Source of the DNA: Clostridia bacterium
Lineage (GTDB): Bacteria; Bacillota_A; Clostridia; Oscillospirales; CAG-272
Reading direction: 5' to 3'
Assembly (NCBI GenBank): GCA_017959485.1
Contig: JAGDAM010000158.1
Span: 1 to 10,831 of the forward strand
Length of the DNA: 10,831 nt
Made by a program: the position numbers and the translations under genes. The notes under the pieces are model-generated. The model was not told the DNA's origin. It saw only the letters and a program-made list of their open reading frames with translations, and did not search any database. Below, piece after piece: positions 1 to 7,070 of this stretch (the stretch's first letter is position 1; the number at the start of each line of letters is the position of its first letter).

Positions 1-212
1 ACTTCATCTTCATGCCGCTGAGCGGCAACGGAAGTGAAACGAAGAACAACGTCATCAGCGTATACGACTGGGACGGATATCTTCGCACCGCCGTGCTCGA
101 CACGAGCTCCGAATCCGAGACGATCCTCAACTGGGGCGGGAAGTATTACATCAATTTCAACTCGGGCGGTCCCGTCGTGGCGGACCTGCACTTCGACGTA
201 GTATACAACTGA
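1..212 (+). CDS. C-terminal tail of a paralogue of the next lipoprotein (5'-truncated)
   Basis: Only the last 69 or so codons are in the window; the reading frame enters at base 3 and ends with TGA at 210-212. An internal ATG at 12 is in frame but is not a credible start, because the homologous region in the next gene lies at the very C-terminus of a 445-residue protein. The tail aligns with residues 374-440 of that neighbour: both share YDWD, an E-x-E/ET-I-x-NW motif, GKYY and FN in the same order, with about 25 identities over roughly 60 aligned positions. It therefore probably ends the same beta-propeller-like fold and is probably also exported, though its N-terminus cannot be seen. Function is unknown. 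Its stop is 12 bases before the next start, so the two are likely co-transcribed tandem duplicates. Confidence 0.85.
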   Translation, partial: FIFMPLSGNGSETKNNVISVYDWDGYLRTAVLDTSSESETILNWGGKYYINFNSGGPVVADLHFDVVYN

Positions 213-213
213 C

Positions 214-220
214 TTGGGGG
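214..220 (+). promoter_or_regulatory. Ribosome binding site for the propeller lipoprotein
   Basis: A G-rich run followed by adenines lies in the 12-base gap just upstream of the ATG at 225. It is less canonical than the GGAGG sites elsewhere in the window but is the only candidate. It supports this start, which also places a signal peptide at the N-terminus. Confidence 0.5.
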
Positions 221-224
221 AAAA

Positions 225-1562
225 ATGAAAAAATCCGTATTATTCACTGTGCTGCTTCTGGCGTTCCTTATGCTTGCGGAATCCTGCGGGGGAACTCCGG
301 CAGAAACCGCCGGGACGACCGCCGCGGATACGAAGCCGTCAGGCGACGTTCCGGCTTCATCGGAAAGCCGGACCGAATCCGTGACAGATCCGGAACCCGT
401 TTTCTTCTCCGTCGCGTCCGGGGGAAAGACCGAATACAAAATAGTGACGCGGGAGAAATTTGACCCGGACGTTACAAGCGCGACAAATTTTGCCGCGGTG
501 TTCGCGAACAGGACCGGCGCCTCCCCCGAGCTTGTCACCGACAGCGCGGCGGCTGCTGAAAAAGAGATACTTCTCGGCTCGACGTCGCGTCCCGAGTCGA
601 AGGAATTTATCTCCTCTCTTCCGGACAACGGATACGGATACCGCGTTTCCGGAAACAGGATCGTTATCGCAGGGAAGCGCGATTCGCTGAACGCGCTTGC
701 CCTTTACGCCTTCGCCGAGGCGGCGTTTGAAGGGAATTATATATCGGACGGCGTCTTTTCGCTTCCCGAAGATCTCGCCTTCACCGCCGACGCCGGAGAG
801 GATTATTCCACTCCCTACGGCGTGCTGATCAACGGGAAAACGGTCGTGGCGGACGTTTCGAACCCGAGAAACACCACTTCCAGAAACGGATTTACCGTCG
901 GACAGGGCGCGACGACCGACGGCAAAAACTTTTATACCGCTCTTCTGAAAAAGTCCACCGATACCGACGAAATCACAAGGTTTCCGATAGATAAGAACGC
1001 GCCGGACGCTCAGCCGGTCGCTAAAGCGGTCGATCTGCCTTTGTCTCACGCGAACGACATGTGCTTTTCGCTGCGCGACAACGCAGTAATAGTCGACAAA
1101 ATGGCGGGGACCGAGCTTGCATATCTCGATCCCGAAACGCTTGAAATAAAGAAGACCGTCAGCGTCACTACGGTCGACGGGGCGATCTGGGCTGTTGCCT
1201 ATCTCAACTCCCGCGAGGAGTTCGTGCTCAGAGCCGGCACGTCTCTGTATATAACCGACGCGGATTTCAATCTGAAAAAATCGGCTCAATACAATTCGAC
1301 TCAGGGGTATACCGGTCAGGGCATGGACTGCGACGACCGGCTGATCTATATCCCGCAGAGCAAGGGCGACAATACGAACGACAACATAATCGAGATATAC
1401 GACTGGGATCTGAATCTGATCCGCGTCGTCCATCTTCCGATTTCGACCGAGTGCGAGACTATAATGAACTGGGCCGGAAAGTATTATATGCATTTCAACG
1501 TTCGCAACTCGAGCGTGTACGATCTCGATTTCGTCGAGATATTCGATCCGGAGCTGCCGTAA
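225..1562 (+). CDS. Exported lipoprotein with beta-propeller-like C-terminal half
   Basis: A 445-residue protein of unknown function. Residues 1-20 are a signal peptide (Lys-Lys, then a Leu/Phe-rich core) ending at Cys21. The lipobox reads LAESC, with Glu at -2 being less usual but plausible. A Thr/Ala/Ser/Glu-rich linker spans about 22-58. Residues 68-180 resemble the small alpha/beta domain found at the N-terminus of several glycoside hydrolases (GH67-N/GH20b-like): note EILLGSTSR at 114-122 and the strand VSGNRIVIAG at 141-150. Residues 195-440 show repeating short strands with an SHAND motif (274-278), LDPETLEI and YDWD, suggesting a beta-propeller. No catalytic set is recognised, so binding or sensing of a surface glycan is inference. 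The tail of a paralogue lies directly upstream, and its TAA overlaps the ATG of the NamZ-family gene by one base. Confidence 0.88.
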   Translation: MKKSVLFTVLLLAFLMLAESCGGTPAETAGTTAADTKPSGDVPASSESRTESVTDPEPVFFSVASGGKTEYKIVTREKFDPDVTSATNFAAVFANRTGASPELVTDSAAAAEKEILLGSTSRPESKEFISSLPDNGYGYRVSGNRIVIAGKRDSLNALALYAFAEAAFEGNYISDGVFSLPEDLAFTADAGEDYSTPYGVLINGKTVVADVSNPRNTTSRNGFTVGQGATTDGKNFYTALLKKSTDTDEITRFPIDKNAPDAQPVAKAVDLPLSHANDMCFSLRDNAVIVDKMAGTELAYLDPETLEIKKTVSVTTVDGAIWAVAYLNSREEFVLRAGTSLYITDADFNLKKSAQYNSTQGYTGQGMDCDDRLIYIPQSKGDNTNDNIIEIYDWDLNLIRVVHLPISTECETIMNWAGKYYMHFNVRNSSVYDLDFVEIFDPELP

Positions 1563-2770
1563 TGAAGAAAGCCCCGGCTGTTAAACTCGGCATAGACCGG
1601 GTTCTCGAACCCGAATTCGCCCGTCTGTTTGAAGGACGCCGCCTCGGCGTCGTCTCGGCCTGCTCCGGGCTCTCGTCCGATTACAGGTTCCCGATAGATA
1701 TTCTCAACGAAAACTATACCGTGTCCGCGATTTTCGCGCCGGAACACGGCCCGAGAGGGGTGCTGGGACCGGGCGAAAAGGTCGGCGGAGGCGTCGACCG
1801 GATAACCGGGCTTGAGGTGCGCTCGCTCTACGAGGACATAATCAGGCCGAGCGCTCCGGCGGGCACGCCCGACCCGGGCAGCCGCTCCTATTCGCCCGAC
1901 CGCGGCTCGCTGTCCGACGTGGATATGATGGTCTTCGAGATGCAGGACGCGGGATCCCGCTATTTCACCTACGTTTCGACGATGTTCTGCTGCATGAAAG
2001 CGTGCGCCGCCCTCGGAATACCCTTCTGCGTGCTTGACCGCCCGAATCCGCTCGGAGGCGACGTCGAGGGGAACGTCCTCGATCCCGCCTTTTCGTCCTT
2101 TATCGGACTCACCGAGGTCCCGATCAGGCACGGAATGACGACCGGCGAGCTCGCGCGCTTCTACAACGGGAAGTACGGACTCGGATGCGAACTTTACGTC
2201 GTTCCGATGTCGGGCTGGACGCGCGGCATGTACTACGACGACACCGGGCTGCCCTTCGTCCGTCCGAGTCCGAATCTGCCGACCTTCGAGTCGGTGCTCG
2301 TATACAACGGGACCTGCCTCTTTGAGGGAACGAACGTCTCGGTCGGGCGGGGAACCACGCTCCCCTTCACGATGATCGGAGCCGAATATATAAATCCTGT
2401 TCGCCTCGCGGACCTGCTGAACTCCGACGATACGCTCGGGGGCGTGCGCTTTTCGCCCACCTTCTTCCGCGCCGAGTATTCAAAACTCGCGGGAGTTCCG
2501 CTCTACGGGGTCACAATTCACGTAACCGACAAGCGCGCGCTTCGCGCCGTGCGTCTCGGTGTGACCGTGATGCGCACGATCGAACGGGAATACCCGGAAT
2601 TTGAGTATACTCCTCCGAAAAATCCAGCGGCGAGATGGCATATCGATCTCGCGGCCGGCGGGAGCGAACTGCGCACGTCGGGCAAGAGCGCCGACGAACT
2701 TATAGGAAAATGGGACGCGGAGGCAGCCGCCTTCGCGAAAGAAAACGAAAGGTACCGCCTTTATGACTGA
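1562..2770 (+). CDS. namZ: NamZ/DUF1343-family exo-beta-N-acetylmuramidase-like protein
   Basis: A 402-residue protein with the full-length DUF1343 (YbbC/NamZ, GH171) pattern. Family members characterised in Bacillus and Tannerella release MurNAc from the non-reducing end of peptidoglycan fragments. Visible motifs are FAPEHGPRG at 58-66 (the PEHG glutamate, Glu61, is the family's proposed catalytic residue), QDAGSRYFTY at 128-137, DRPNPLGG at 159-166, RHGMTTGELA at 189-198, RPSPNLPT at 234-241 and EGTNVSVGRGTT at 255-266. The start is ATG 1562, overlapping the previous stop (TAATG), with GGAG at 1550-1553 eight bases upstream. A longer in-frame start at 1451 would run far into the preceding gene and adds only charged sequence. 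No signal peptide is visible, unlike secreted homologues. Residues about 94-117 form a Pro/Gly/Ser-rich stretch that looks like an insertion. Family assignment is firm; substrate and location are inferred. Confidence 0.93.
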   Translation: MKKAPAVKLGIDRVLEPEFARLFEGRRLGVVSACSGLSSDYRFPIDILNENYTVSAIFAPEHGPRGVLGPGEKVGGGVDRITGLEVRSLYEDIIRPSAPAGTPDPGSRSYSPDRGSLSDVDMMVFEMQDAGSRYFTYVSTMFCCMKACAALGIPFCVLDRPNPLGGDVEGNVLDPAFSSFIGLTEVPIRHGMTTGELARFYNGKYGLGCELYVVPMSGWTRGMYYDDTGLPFVRPSPNLPTFESVLVYNGTCLFEGTNVSVGRGTTLPFTMIGAEYINPVRLADLLNSDDTLGGVRFSPTFFRAEYSKLAGVPLYGVTIHVTDKRALRAVRLGVTVMRTIEREYPEFEYTPPKNPAARWHIDLAAGGSELRTSGKSADELIGKWDAEAAAFAKENERYRLYD

Positions 2771-3914
2771 ATCCGAAACCGTCTGCCGCGGCGCGGAAGA
2801 GACCGCCGTCTGCCGGCAGGTAACGATAATCATTCCCTGCTACCAGCCCGACGAAAAGCTGCTCGGGACTCTCCGGGACCTGATCGGCCTGGGTTTTGAC
2901 GATATCATAGTCGTCAACGACGGAAGCGACGCCGACAAACACGTTTATTTCGAGCGCGCGCGGGAGCTTCCCGGCGTGACGCTGCTCGAACATCCCGTGA
3001 ACCGCGGCAAGGGCGCCGCTCTCAGGACCGCAATCGGCTGGTTTATCGAAAACCGTCCCGACCGCGCCGGAGCGGTGACCGCCGACGCCGACGGTCAGCA
3101 CCGCCCGGTCGACATCCTGGCCTGCGCCGAAAGCATGATCCGGTTCGGCGACAAACTCATACTCGGCGTGCGGGATTTTTCGCTGCCGCACGTGCCGAAA
3201 CGCAGCCGCACGGGCAACCGGATCACTTCGGGTGTCTTCCGCGTGCTCTGCGGGCTTAAGATATCCGACACGCAGACCGGACTGCGGGCCCTGCCGGCGG
3301 CGATACTTCCCGACATGATGAAAGTCGAGGGGGACAGATACGAGTACGAGACGAATATGCTGCTCGCCCTCAAGACATACGGGATCGACTACCGCGAAGA
3401 GAAAATCGAGACGGTATACATCGAGGAGAACAAATCCTCGCACTTCCGGCCCGTCCGCGACTCGATCAGGATCTATTCGCTGATTTTGAAATACGTCGCG
3501 AGCTCGACCGCGGCCACCGTGATAGATCTTCTCGTCTTCTATCTGCTGCAGCGCTTTTTCGCCCCCGTGCTCACCGGCTTTTTCGGACAGATCGACACGA
3601 TCGTCTGTACCGTAATCGCGAGAGCCGTTTCGACGCTTGTCAATTTCTTCCTCAACCGGAACGTGGTGTTCAGATCCGACGCCCCGGTCGGAAAGACTAT
3701 ACTGAAGTATTACGCGCTCGCGATACCCGTCATGCTCGTCTCGGGCGGATCGGTGACTCTCTTGCGGCGTCTTTTCTGCGCCGAGCGCGCTCTGATTATA
3801 ACCCTGATAAAGTGCGTTATCGACACCGTGCTTTATTTCCTGAATTTCAGAATCCAGCGCGCCTGGGTCTTCGCGTCAAAACCGGACGGTAAACCGGGTG
3901 TTTCAAAGAACTGA
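2763..3914 (+). CDS. GT2 glycosyltransferase fused to a GtrA-like membrane domain
   Basis: A 383-residue two-domain protein. Residues 20-235 are a GT-A fold family 2 transferase of the dolichol/undecaprenyl-phosphate sugar synthase type. Seen are TIIIPCYQ at 21-28, VVNDGSD at 50-56, NRGKGAALRTA at 80-90, the metal-binding DADGQ at 108-112 and DTQTGLRA at 169-176. Residues about 243-373 are a GtrA-like domain with roughly four hydrophobic helices (near 246-264, 275-297, 313-335 and 343-362), including FFLNRNVVF at 295-303 and the typical closing RAWVF. The likely role is transfer of a nucleotide sugar to a polyprenyl phosphate at the cytoplasmic face, with the GtrA part anchoring or helping lipid-sugar translocation. 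This is known for the family and inferred here; the sugar is unknown. The start overlaps the end of the NamZ-family gene by 8 bases, with GAAAGG at 2747-2752. Confidence 0.93.
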   Translation: MTESETVCRGAEETAVCRQVTIIIPCYQPDEKLLGTLRDLIGLGFDDIIVVNDGSDADKHVYFERARELPGVTLLEHPVNRGKGAALRTAIGWFIENRPDRAGAVTADADGQHRPVDILACAESMIRFGDKLILGVRDFSLPHVPKRSRTGNRITSGVFRVLCGLKISDTQTGLRALPAAILPDMMKVEGDRYEYETNMLLALKTYGIDYREEKIETVYIEENKSSHFRPVRDSIRIYSLILKYVASSTAATVIDLLVFYLLQRFFAPVLTGFFGQIDTIVCTVIARAVSTLVNFFLNRNVVFRSDAPVGKTILKYYALAIPVMLVSGGSVTLLRRLFCAERALIITLIKCVIDTVLYFLNFRIQRAWVFASKPDGKPGVSKN

Positions 3915-3922
3915 AAAGGGAG
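3915..3922 (+). promoter_or_regulatory. Shine-Dalgarno that fixes a GTG start
   Basis: AAAGGGAG directly follows the stop of the glycosyltransferase gene and ends seven bases before GTG 3930. It is the only good site near the beginning of this reading frame and supports GTG as the true start of the phosphodiester glycosidase. Confidence 0.75.
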
Positions 3923-3929
3923 ATCTCCT

Positions 3930-5180
3930 GTGAACGAAAAAAGAAACGCAAAAGTGAAAAGAAGGCGTCCCGGACGCAGGGGGCTGTTCTGGAAAGTCCT
4001 CGGCAGAATCGGCCTGTCGATCCTTCTTACGATCGTGATCATACTCGTCCTCGCCTGGTCGCTGATGTTTACCGTCGCCCACGGACCGAGCCCGGCGATG
4101 AGGGATTATCTCGTAGGTATGGCCATGCAGGCGAGCGCGACCAAGTTCGTGCCTTATCTCGTGCTGTCCTCCGAAGACGTCGACGCCATCCTTGCCGCGG
4201 GAGCCAAGGAGGATTCGAGCGTTTACAGCCCGACCGATATGTCGTCCCGCGTGATCCGCAAGATTGTGCGCGACGAACAGGGGAACGTCGTCGAGATCAC
4301 CGTCCTTCAGTACGGCGACGGCACGGCGGCCGTCAGCGGAGGCGAGGAGACCGGCGTCGTCGAGTACGACGAATGGAAGTACGCCATCGACGGAATTCAG
4401 TTCATCACGCTTAACCGGCCTTCGTTCAAAGCATATATGCTTATCGTCCGCGATCCGTCCCGCGTCTACGTCGGGACGTCGAGCGATTACAAATCCGGAC
4501 TTCCCGGTAAAAGATTCTACGAGATGGCGGAACAGGAGGGCTGCGTCGCCCTTATGAACGGCGGCGAGTTTTCCGATCCGGGCGGACAGGGCAACGGAGC
4601 GAATCCCGCCGGCCTGACCTACTCGCGAGGGGTGCGCGTATGGTCCGACGCCGACACCTGGAAGACCTTTATCTGCTTCGATAAGGACAACAAACTGACC
4701 GTCCGGGAGGGATGCACCGCCGCGGAGGCGGACGCGCTCAGGGTCCGCGACGGACTTTGCTTCCGCCCGCAGAAGACTTCTTCGTCGGGACGCCTGATCT
4801 ATACCGACGACAAGGGCAACGTGCACGTTTCGACCTTCGGCACCTCGTCGCCCGCGCAGCGCTCGGCGATCGGCCAGCGCGCCGACGGAGCGGTCATCTT
4901 CCTTGTGACCGACGGGCGCTCGGCGGCCAGCATGGGAGCAAGCTACAACGATATGACCCAGCTGATGTACGAGTACGGAGCCGTCACCGCCGGAATGCTC
5001 GACGGAGGTTCGTCTGCGATGCTCTATCTGCGCGATTATTACACGACTTATAACTACGATTATTCTATGCTCGACAAATACCAGCAGATGGGACTGGTAA
5101 ACAAGTACGTCGCGGCGACCACGCCGAGGCGGATTCCGACCTACTGGTGCGTTGCGCCGTCGAACGGAGGCGGATCATGA
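3930..5180 (+). CDS. Membrane-anchored phosphodiester glycosidase (NAGPA/DUF2233 domain)
   Basis: A 416-residue protein starting at GTG with a well-spaced AAAGGGAG site. Residues 1-22 are strongly basic (KRNAKVKRRRPGRR) and are followed by one membrane helix at about 27-49, giving a type II anchor with the rest outside. Residues about 165-410 match the NAGPA domain, related to the mammalian uncovering enzyme that removes GlcNAc from a GlcNAc-1-phosphate diester. Matching motifs are MNGGEFSDPGG at 209-219, SPAQRSAIGQ at 307-316, the strand VIFLVTDGR at 322-330, the helix following MGASYNDM, and the hallmark MLDGGSSAM at 356-364. After it comes a Tyr-rich segment (366-393) before the closing strand. 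It probably cleaves a sugar-phosphodiester bond in a surface glycan or teichoic-acid-like polymer; the substrate is not evident. The end overlaps the next start by ATGA. Confidence 0.93.
   Translation: MNEKRNAKVKRRRPGRRGLFWKVLGRIGLSILLTIVIILVLAWSLMFTVAHGPSPAMRDYLVGMAMQASATKFVPYLVLSSEDVDAILAAGAKEDSSVYSPTDMSSRVIRKIVRDEQGNVVEITVLQYGDGTAAVSGGEETGVVEYDEWKYAIDGIQFITLNRPSFKAYMLIVRDPSRVYVGTSSDYKSGLPGKRFYEMAEQEGCVALMNGGEFSDPGGQGNGANPAGLTYSRGVRVWSDADTWKTFICFDKDNKLTVREGCTAAEADALRVRDGLCFRPQKTSSSGRLIYTDDKGNVHVSTFGTSSPAQRSAIGQRADGAVIFLVTDGRSAASMGASYNDMTQLMYEYGAVTAGMLDGGSSAMLYLRDYYTTYNYDYSMLDKYQQMGLVNKYVAATTPRRIPTYWCVAPSNGGGS
5166..5170 (+). promoter_or_regulatory. GGAGG Shine-Dalgarno deciding the start at 5177
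   Basis: GGAGG lies inside the 3' end of the phosphodiester glycosidase gene, six bases before ATG 5177. It decides against the in-frame GTG at 5147, which would overlap the upstream gene by 34 bases and has no comparable site. Confidence 0.85.
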
Positions 5181-6445
5181 GGATGCGCAAAAAAGGCATT
5201 TCCCGCTTCGCATTCGTCTGGATCGTCGTCTTCGTACTGATCGCCGCCGTCTGGTCGGTGCTCATGCTCTTCGTCTGCGAAGCGCTGCGCGAGTACGAGG
5301 CGACAAGGCCCGATTACGAAGCCGAAAGAATCTTCGGGAGCGTCTTCCGCGACAGGGATCCTGAAGAGATCATGCCCTATATCAATACCGAAGCGGGCGA
5401 ATTCGAATCGGAAAAGGAGCTCCGCGATTACCTGTCGACCGTGATATCCGCGGGCGAGATCGGCTACAAAGAGGTCATTTCCCCCGATTCCACCGTGAAA
5501 ATGTACGCCGTGAGCGCCGGGGAGATAGTCTTTGCCTCATTTACAGTCGGCGACGGGGAAAGGACGACCGACCTTGCCGGTCTTCACTATCCCGAACTGA
5601 AAAGCGTCCAGGTCCAGCTGAGTCCGCAGTTTTCGGTATCTCTCTTCCTTCCGCTCTCCGCCCGCGCGATGGTGAACGGAAAGCCGGTGGACCTGTCCTC
5701 CGTTTCGGCTGAACGGTTCGCACTTGAAGACGAGCCCTATTTCCCGGACGACGACGATGATTTCAGGGTCTTCCTGAAATACGAAATCAAAGGCCTTTTC
5801 GCCGAGCCCGAAATTGAAGCCGAACTTCCCGGAATCGGGCCGCTCGAACTGCGCTACGACGCCGTGCTCGAGGCATATTCGGGCGAATACTCCTTCCGCA
5901 GTATGCTCGCCGGGAGATACAACGATTCCGTAAAGCTCGGGGAGGCTCGCAGGCAGGCCGCGGCCGCCTACCGCGAATGGCTCGAAGCCGAACGGATCCG
6001 CCTCGAAGAGGAGGAGCGTCAGGCGGTATCCGATTCGATCAAGGCGGTTTACGGAGACTTCATCCGCGACATGTCCCGCCAGTACAACAAGTTCATCTAC
6101 GCGAAGACGACCACCCAGCTTCGCGCCGACACACGCGTCTATTTCAAGAGCGGAACGGATATTTACAAATACGTCAACTCCGGCTACTACAACTACGCGA
6201 TCTTCGTTATGAAGACGATAGATTATTCGAACGAGGATTCCTCTTACTACGAATGGCTTGACGAGGCGCACAAGACCTTCAAGTGCCGGATCGCCGCCGA
6301 CGTAAATATGACCGGTACGCTCGACGGAGCCGCGGTTACCGATACCGAGTTTTTCAGAATGACCGCGTACGTCGATATATCCGGCGCGAAGCCGCTCGTT
6401 TACAAACTCGTTACTACCGAAAGCGATCTTGCCAATTCAGACTGA
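5177..6445 (+). CDS. Unrecognised single-pass membrane protein with coiled-coil segment
   Basis: A 422-residue protein of no family that I recognise. The N-terminus is basic (MRMRKKG), followed by one membrane helix at about 11-34; the remaining 385 or so residues are probably outside the cell. Residues 40-135 look like a mixed alpha/beta domain. Residues 140-245 are strand-rich and contain an acidic PDDDDDF patch (190-196). Residues about 253-300 form a highly charged helix, rich in Glu, Arg and Ala, that could be a coiled coil. Residues 320-415 are strand-rich and Tyr-rich (YKYVNSGYYNY near 330-340). No catalytic motif is visible. ATG 5177 overlaps the upstream TGA and is preceded by GGAGG, so translation is probably coupled to the phosphodiester glycosidase, which has the same single-helix anchoring. 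A partner or assembly role for that enzyme is inference only. Confidence 0.87.
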   Translation: MRMRKKGISRFAFVWIVVFVLIAAVWSVLMLFVCEALREYEATRPDYEAERIFGSVFRDRDPEEIMPYINTEAGEFESEKELRDYLSTVISAGEIGYKEVISPDSTVKMYAVSAGEIVFASFTVGDGERTTDLAGLHYPELKSVQVQLSPQFSVSLFLPLSARAMVNGKPVDLSSVSAERFALEDEPYFPDDDDDFRVFLKYEIKGLFAEPEIEAELPGIGPLELRYDAVLEAYSGEYSFRSMLAGRYNDSVKLGEARRQAAAAYREWLEAERIRLEEEERQAVSDSIKAVYGDFIRDMSRQYNKFIYAKTTTQLRADTRVYFKSGTDIYKYVNSGYYNYAIFVMKTIDYSNEDSSYYEWLDEAHKTFKCRIAADVNMTGTLDGAAVTDTEFFRMTAYVDISGAKPLVYKLVTTESDLANSD

Positions 6446-6458
6446 GAGGTAAAACGTT

Positions 6459-7070
6459 TTGCTTGATTTCATCTATACCGTAGATTACGCGGTGCTCAAC
6501 TTCATTCAGGAGCACCTCGCCAACCCCTTCTTTGATTTCTTCTTTTCGCTTTACACTCATCTCGGCGACGCCGGAATCTTCATGATGATCGCTGCCGCCG
6601 TCTGCCTCTGCTTCAAAAAGACGCGCAAGGCGGGCGTCGTTATGGCTATAGCGCTGATGATCGGCACGCTCTGCACGAATATCGTGATCAAGCCGCTCGT
6701 CGGAAGAATTCGCCCCTACGACAATCTCGCCCGGGAGCCGCTCCGTCTGGCGGGGGACCTGCTGATAAAGGCGCCGACCGATCCGTCCTTCCCGTCGGGT
6801 CACACGACCGCCGCGTTCGAGACCGCTTTCGCCGTTTTCCTCTGCTATAAAAAGTGGGGGACCGTCTCGCTGGCCGCCGCAGTGCTTCTCGCCTATTCAC
6901 GCCTTTATCTTTACGTCCACTATTTCTCGGACATCCTCGGAGGGATCGTCATCGGCATACTCGCCGCCGTCGCAGCGTGGTTCATCGTCAGGGCGTTCTG
7001 GAATAAACTTCCCGCGAAAATCACCGGAGAGGCCGTCCTGCCCCCCGCGGAAAAGGAGAAAGCCGAATGA
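6459..7070 (+). CDS. PAP2-family membrane phosphatase (undecaprenyl-diphosphatase-like)
   Basis: A 203-residue integral membrane protein with all three PAP2 superfamily signature motifs: KPLVGRIRP at 78-86 (K-x6-RP), PSGH at 112-115, and SRLYLYVHYFSD at 147-158 (SR-x5-H-x3-D). About five or six hydrophobic helices are seen (near 38-52, 57-77, 117-131, 136-151 and 156-180), the usual layout for this family. Relatives dephosphorylate polyprenyl diphosphates or other lipid phosphates at the outer face of the membrane. Recycling of the undecaprenyl carrier would suit the neighbouring glycosyltransferase, but the substrate cannot be read from the sequence. The start is TTG 6459, with GAGAGG at 6444-6449 nine bases upstream; no ATG is available before conserved sequence. 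The stop overlaps the dtd start by ATGA. Confidence 0.92.
   Translation: MLDFIYTVDYAVLNFIQEHLANPFFDFFFSLYTHLGDAGIFMMIAAAVCLCFKKTRKAGVVMAIALMIGTLCTNIVIKPLVGRIRPYDNLAREPLRLAGDLLIKAPTDPSFPSGHTTAAFETAFAVFLCYKKWGTVSLAAAVLLAYSRLYLYVHYFSDILGGIVIGILAAVAAWFIVRAFWNKLPAKITGEAVLPPAEKEKAE
7054..7058 (+). promoter_or_regulatory. AGGAG Shine-Dalgarno for dtd
   Basis: AGGAG sits inside the last codons of the PAP2 gene, eight bases before ATG 7067. It supports initiation at the ATGA overlap and coupled translation of the two genes. Confidence 0.8.

Noticed and set aside
12..212. A small stand-alone 66-residue gene starting at ATG 12
   Set aside because: Its sequence matches the extreme C-terminus of the neighbouring 445-residue paralogue and the frame stays open to the window edge, so it is the tail of a longer gene.
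1451..1561. An N-terminal extension of the NamZ-family protein starting at 1451
   Set aside because: It would overlap the lipoprotein gene by more than 100 bases, adds only charged sequence and has no advantage over ATG 1562 with its GGAG site.
5147..5176. A GTG start at 5147 for the unrecognised membrane protein
   Set aside because: The GGAGG at 5166-5170 is ideally placed for ATG 5177, and the shorter product has a normal basic n-region before its membrane helix.
5742..5762. An acidic Asp run (PDDDDDF) as a possible calcium-binding motif or repeat
   Set aside because: It is a single short low-complexity patch without the spaced residues of an EF-hand, dockerin or RTX repeat, so no specific site is claimed.
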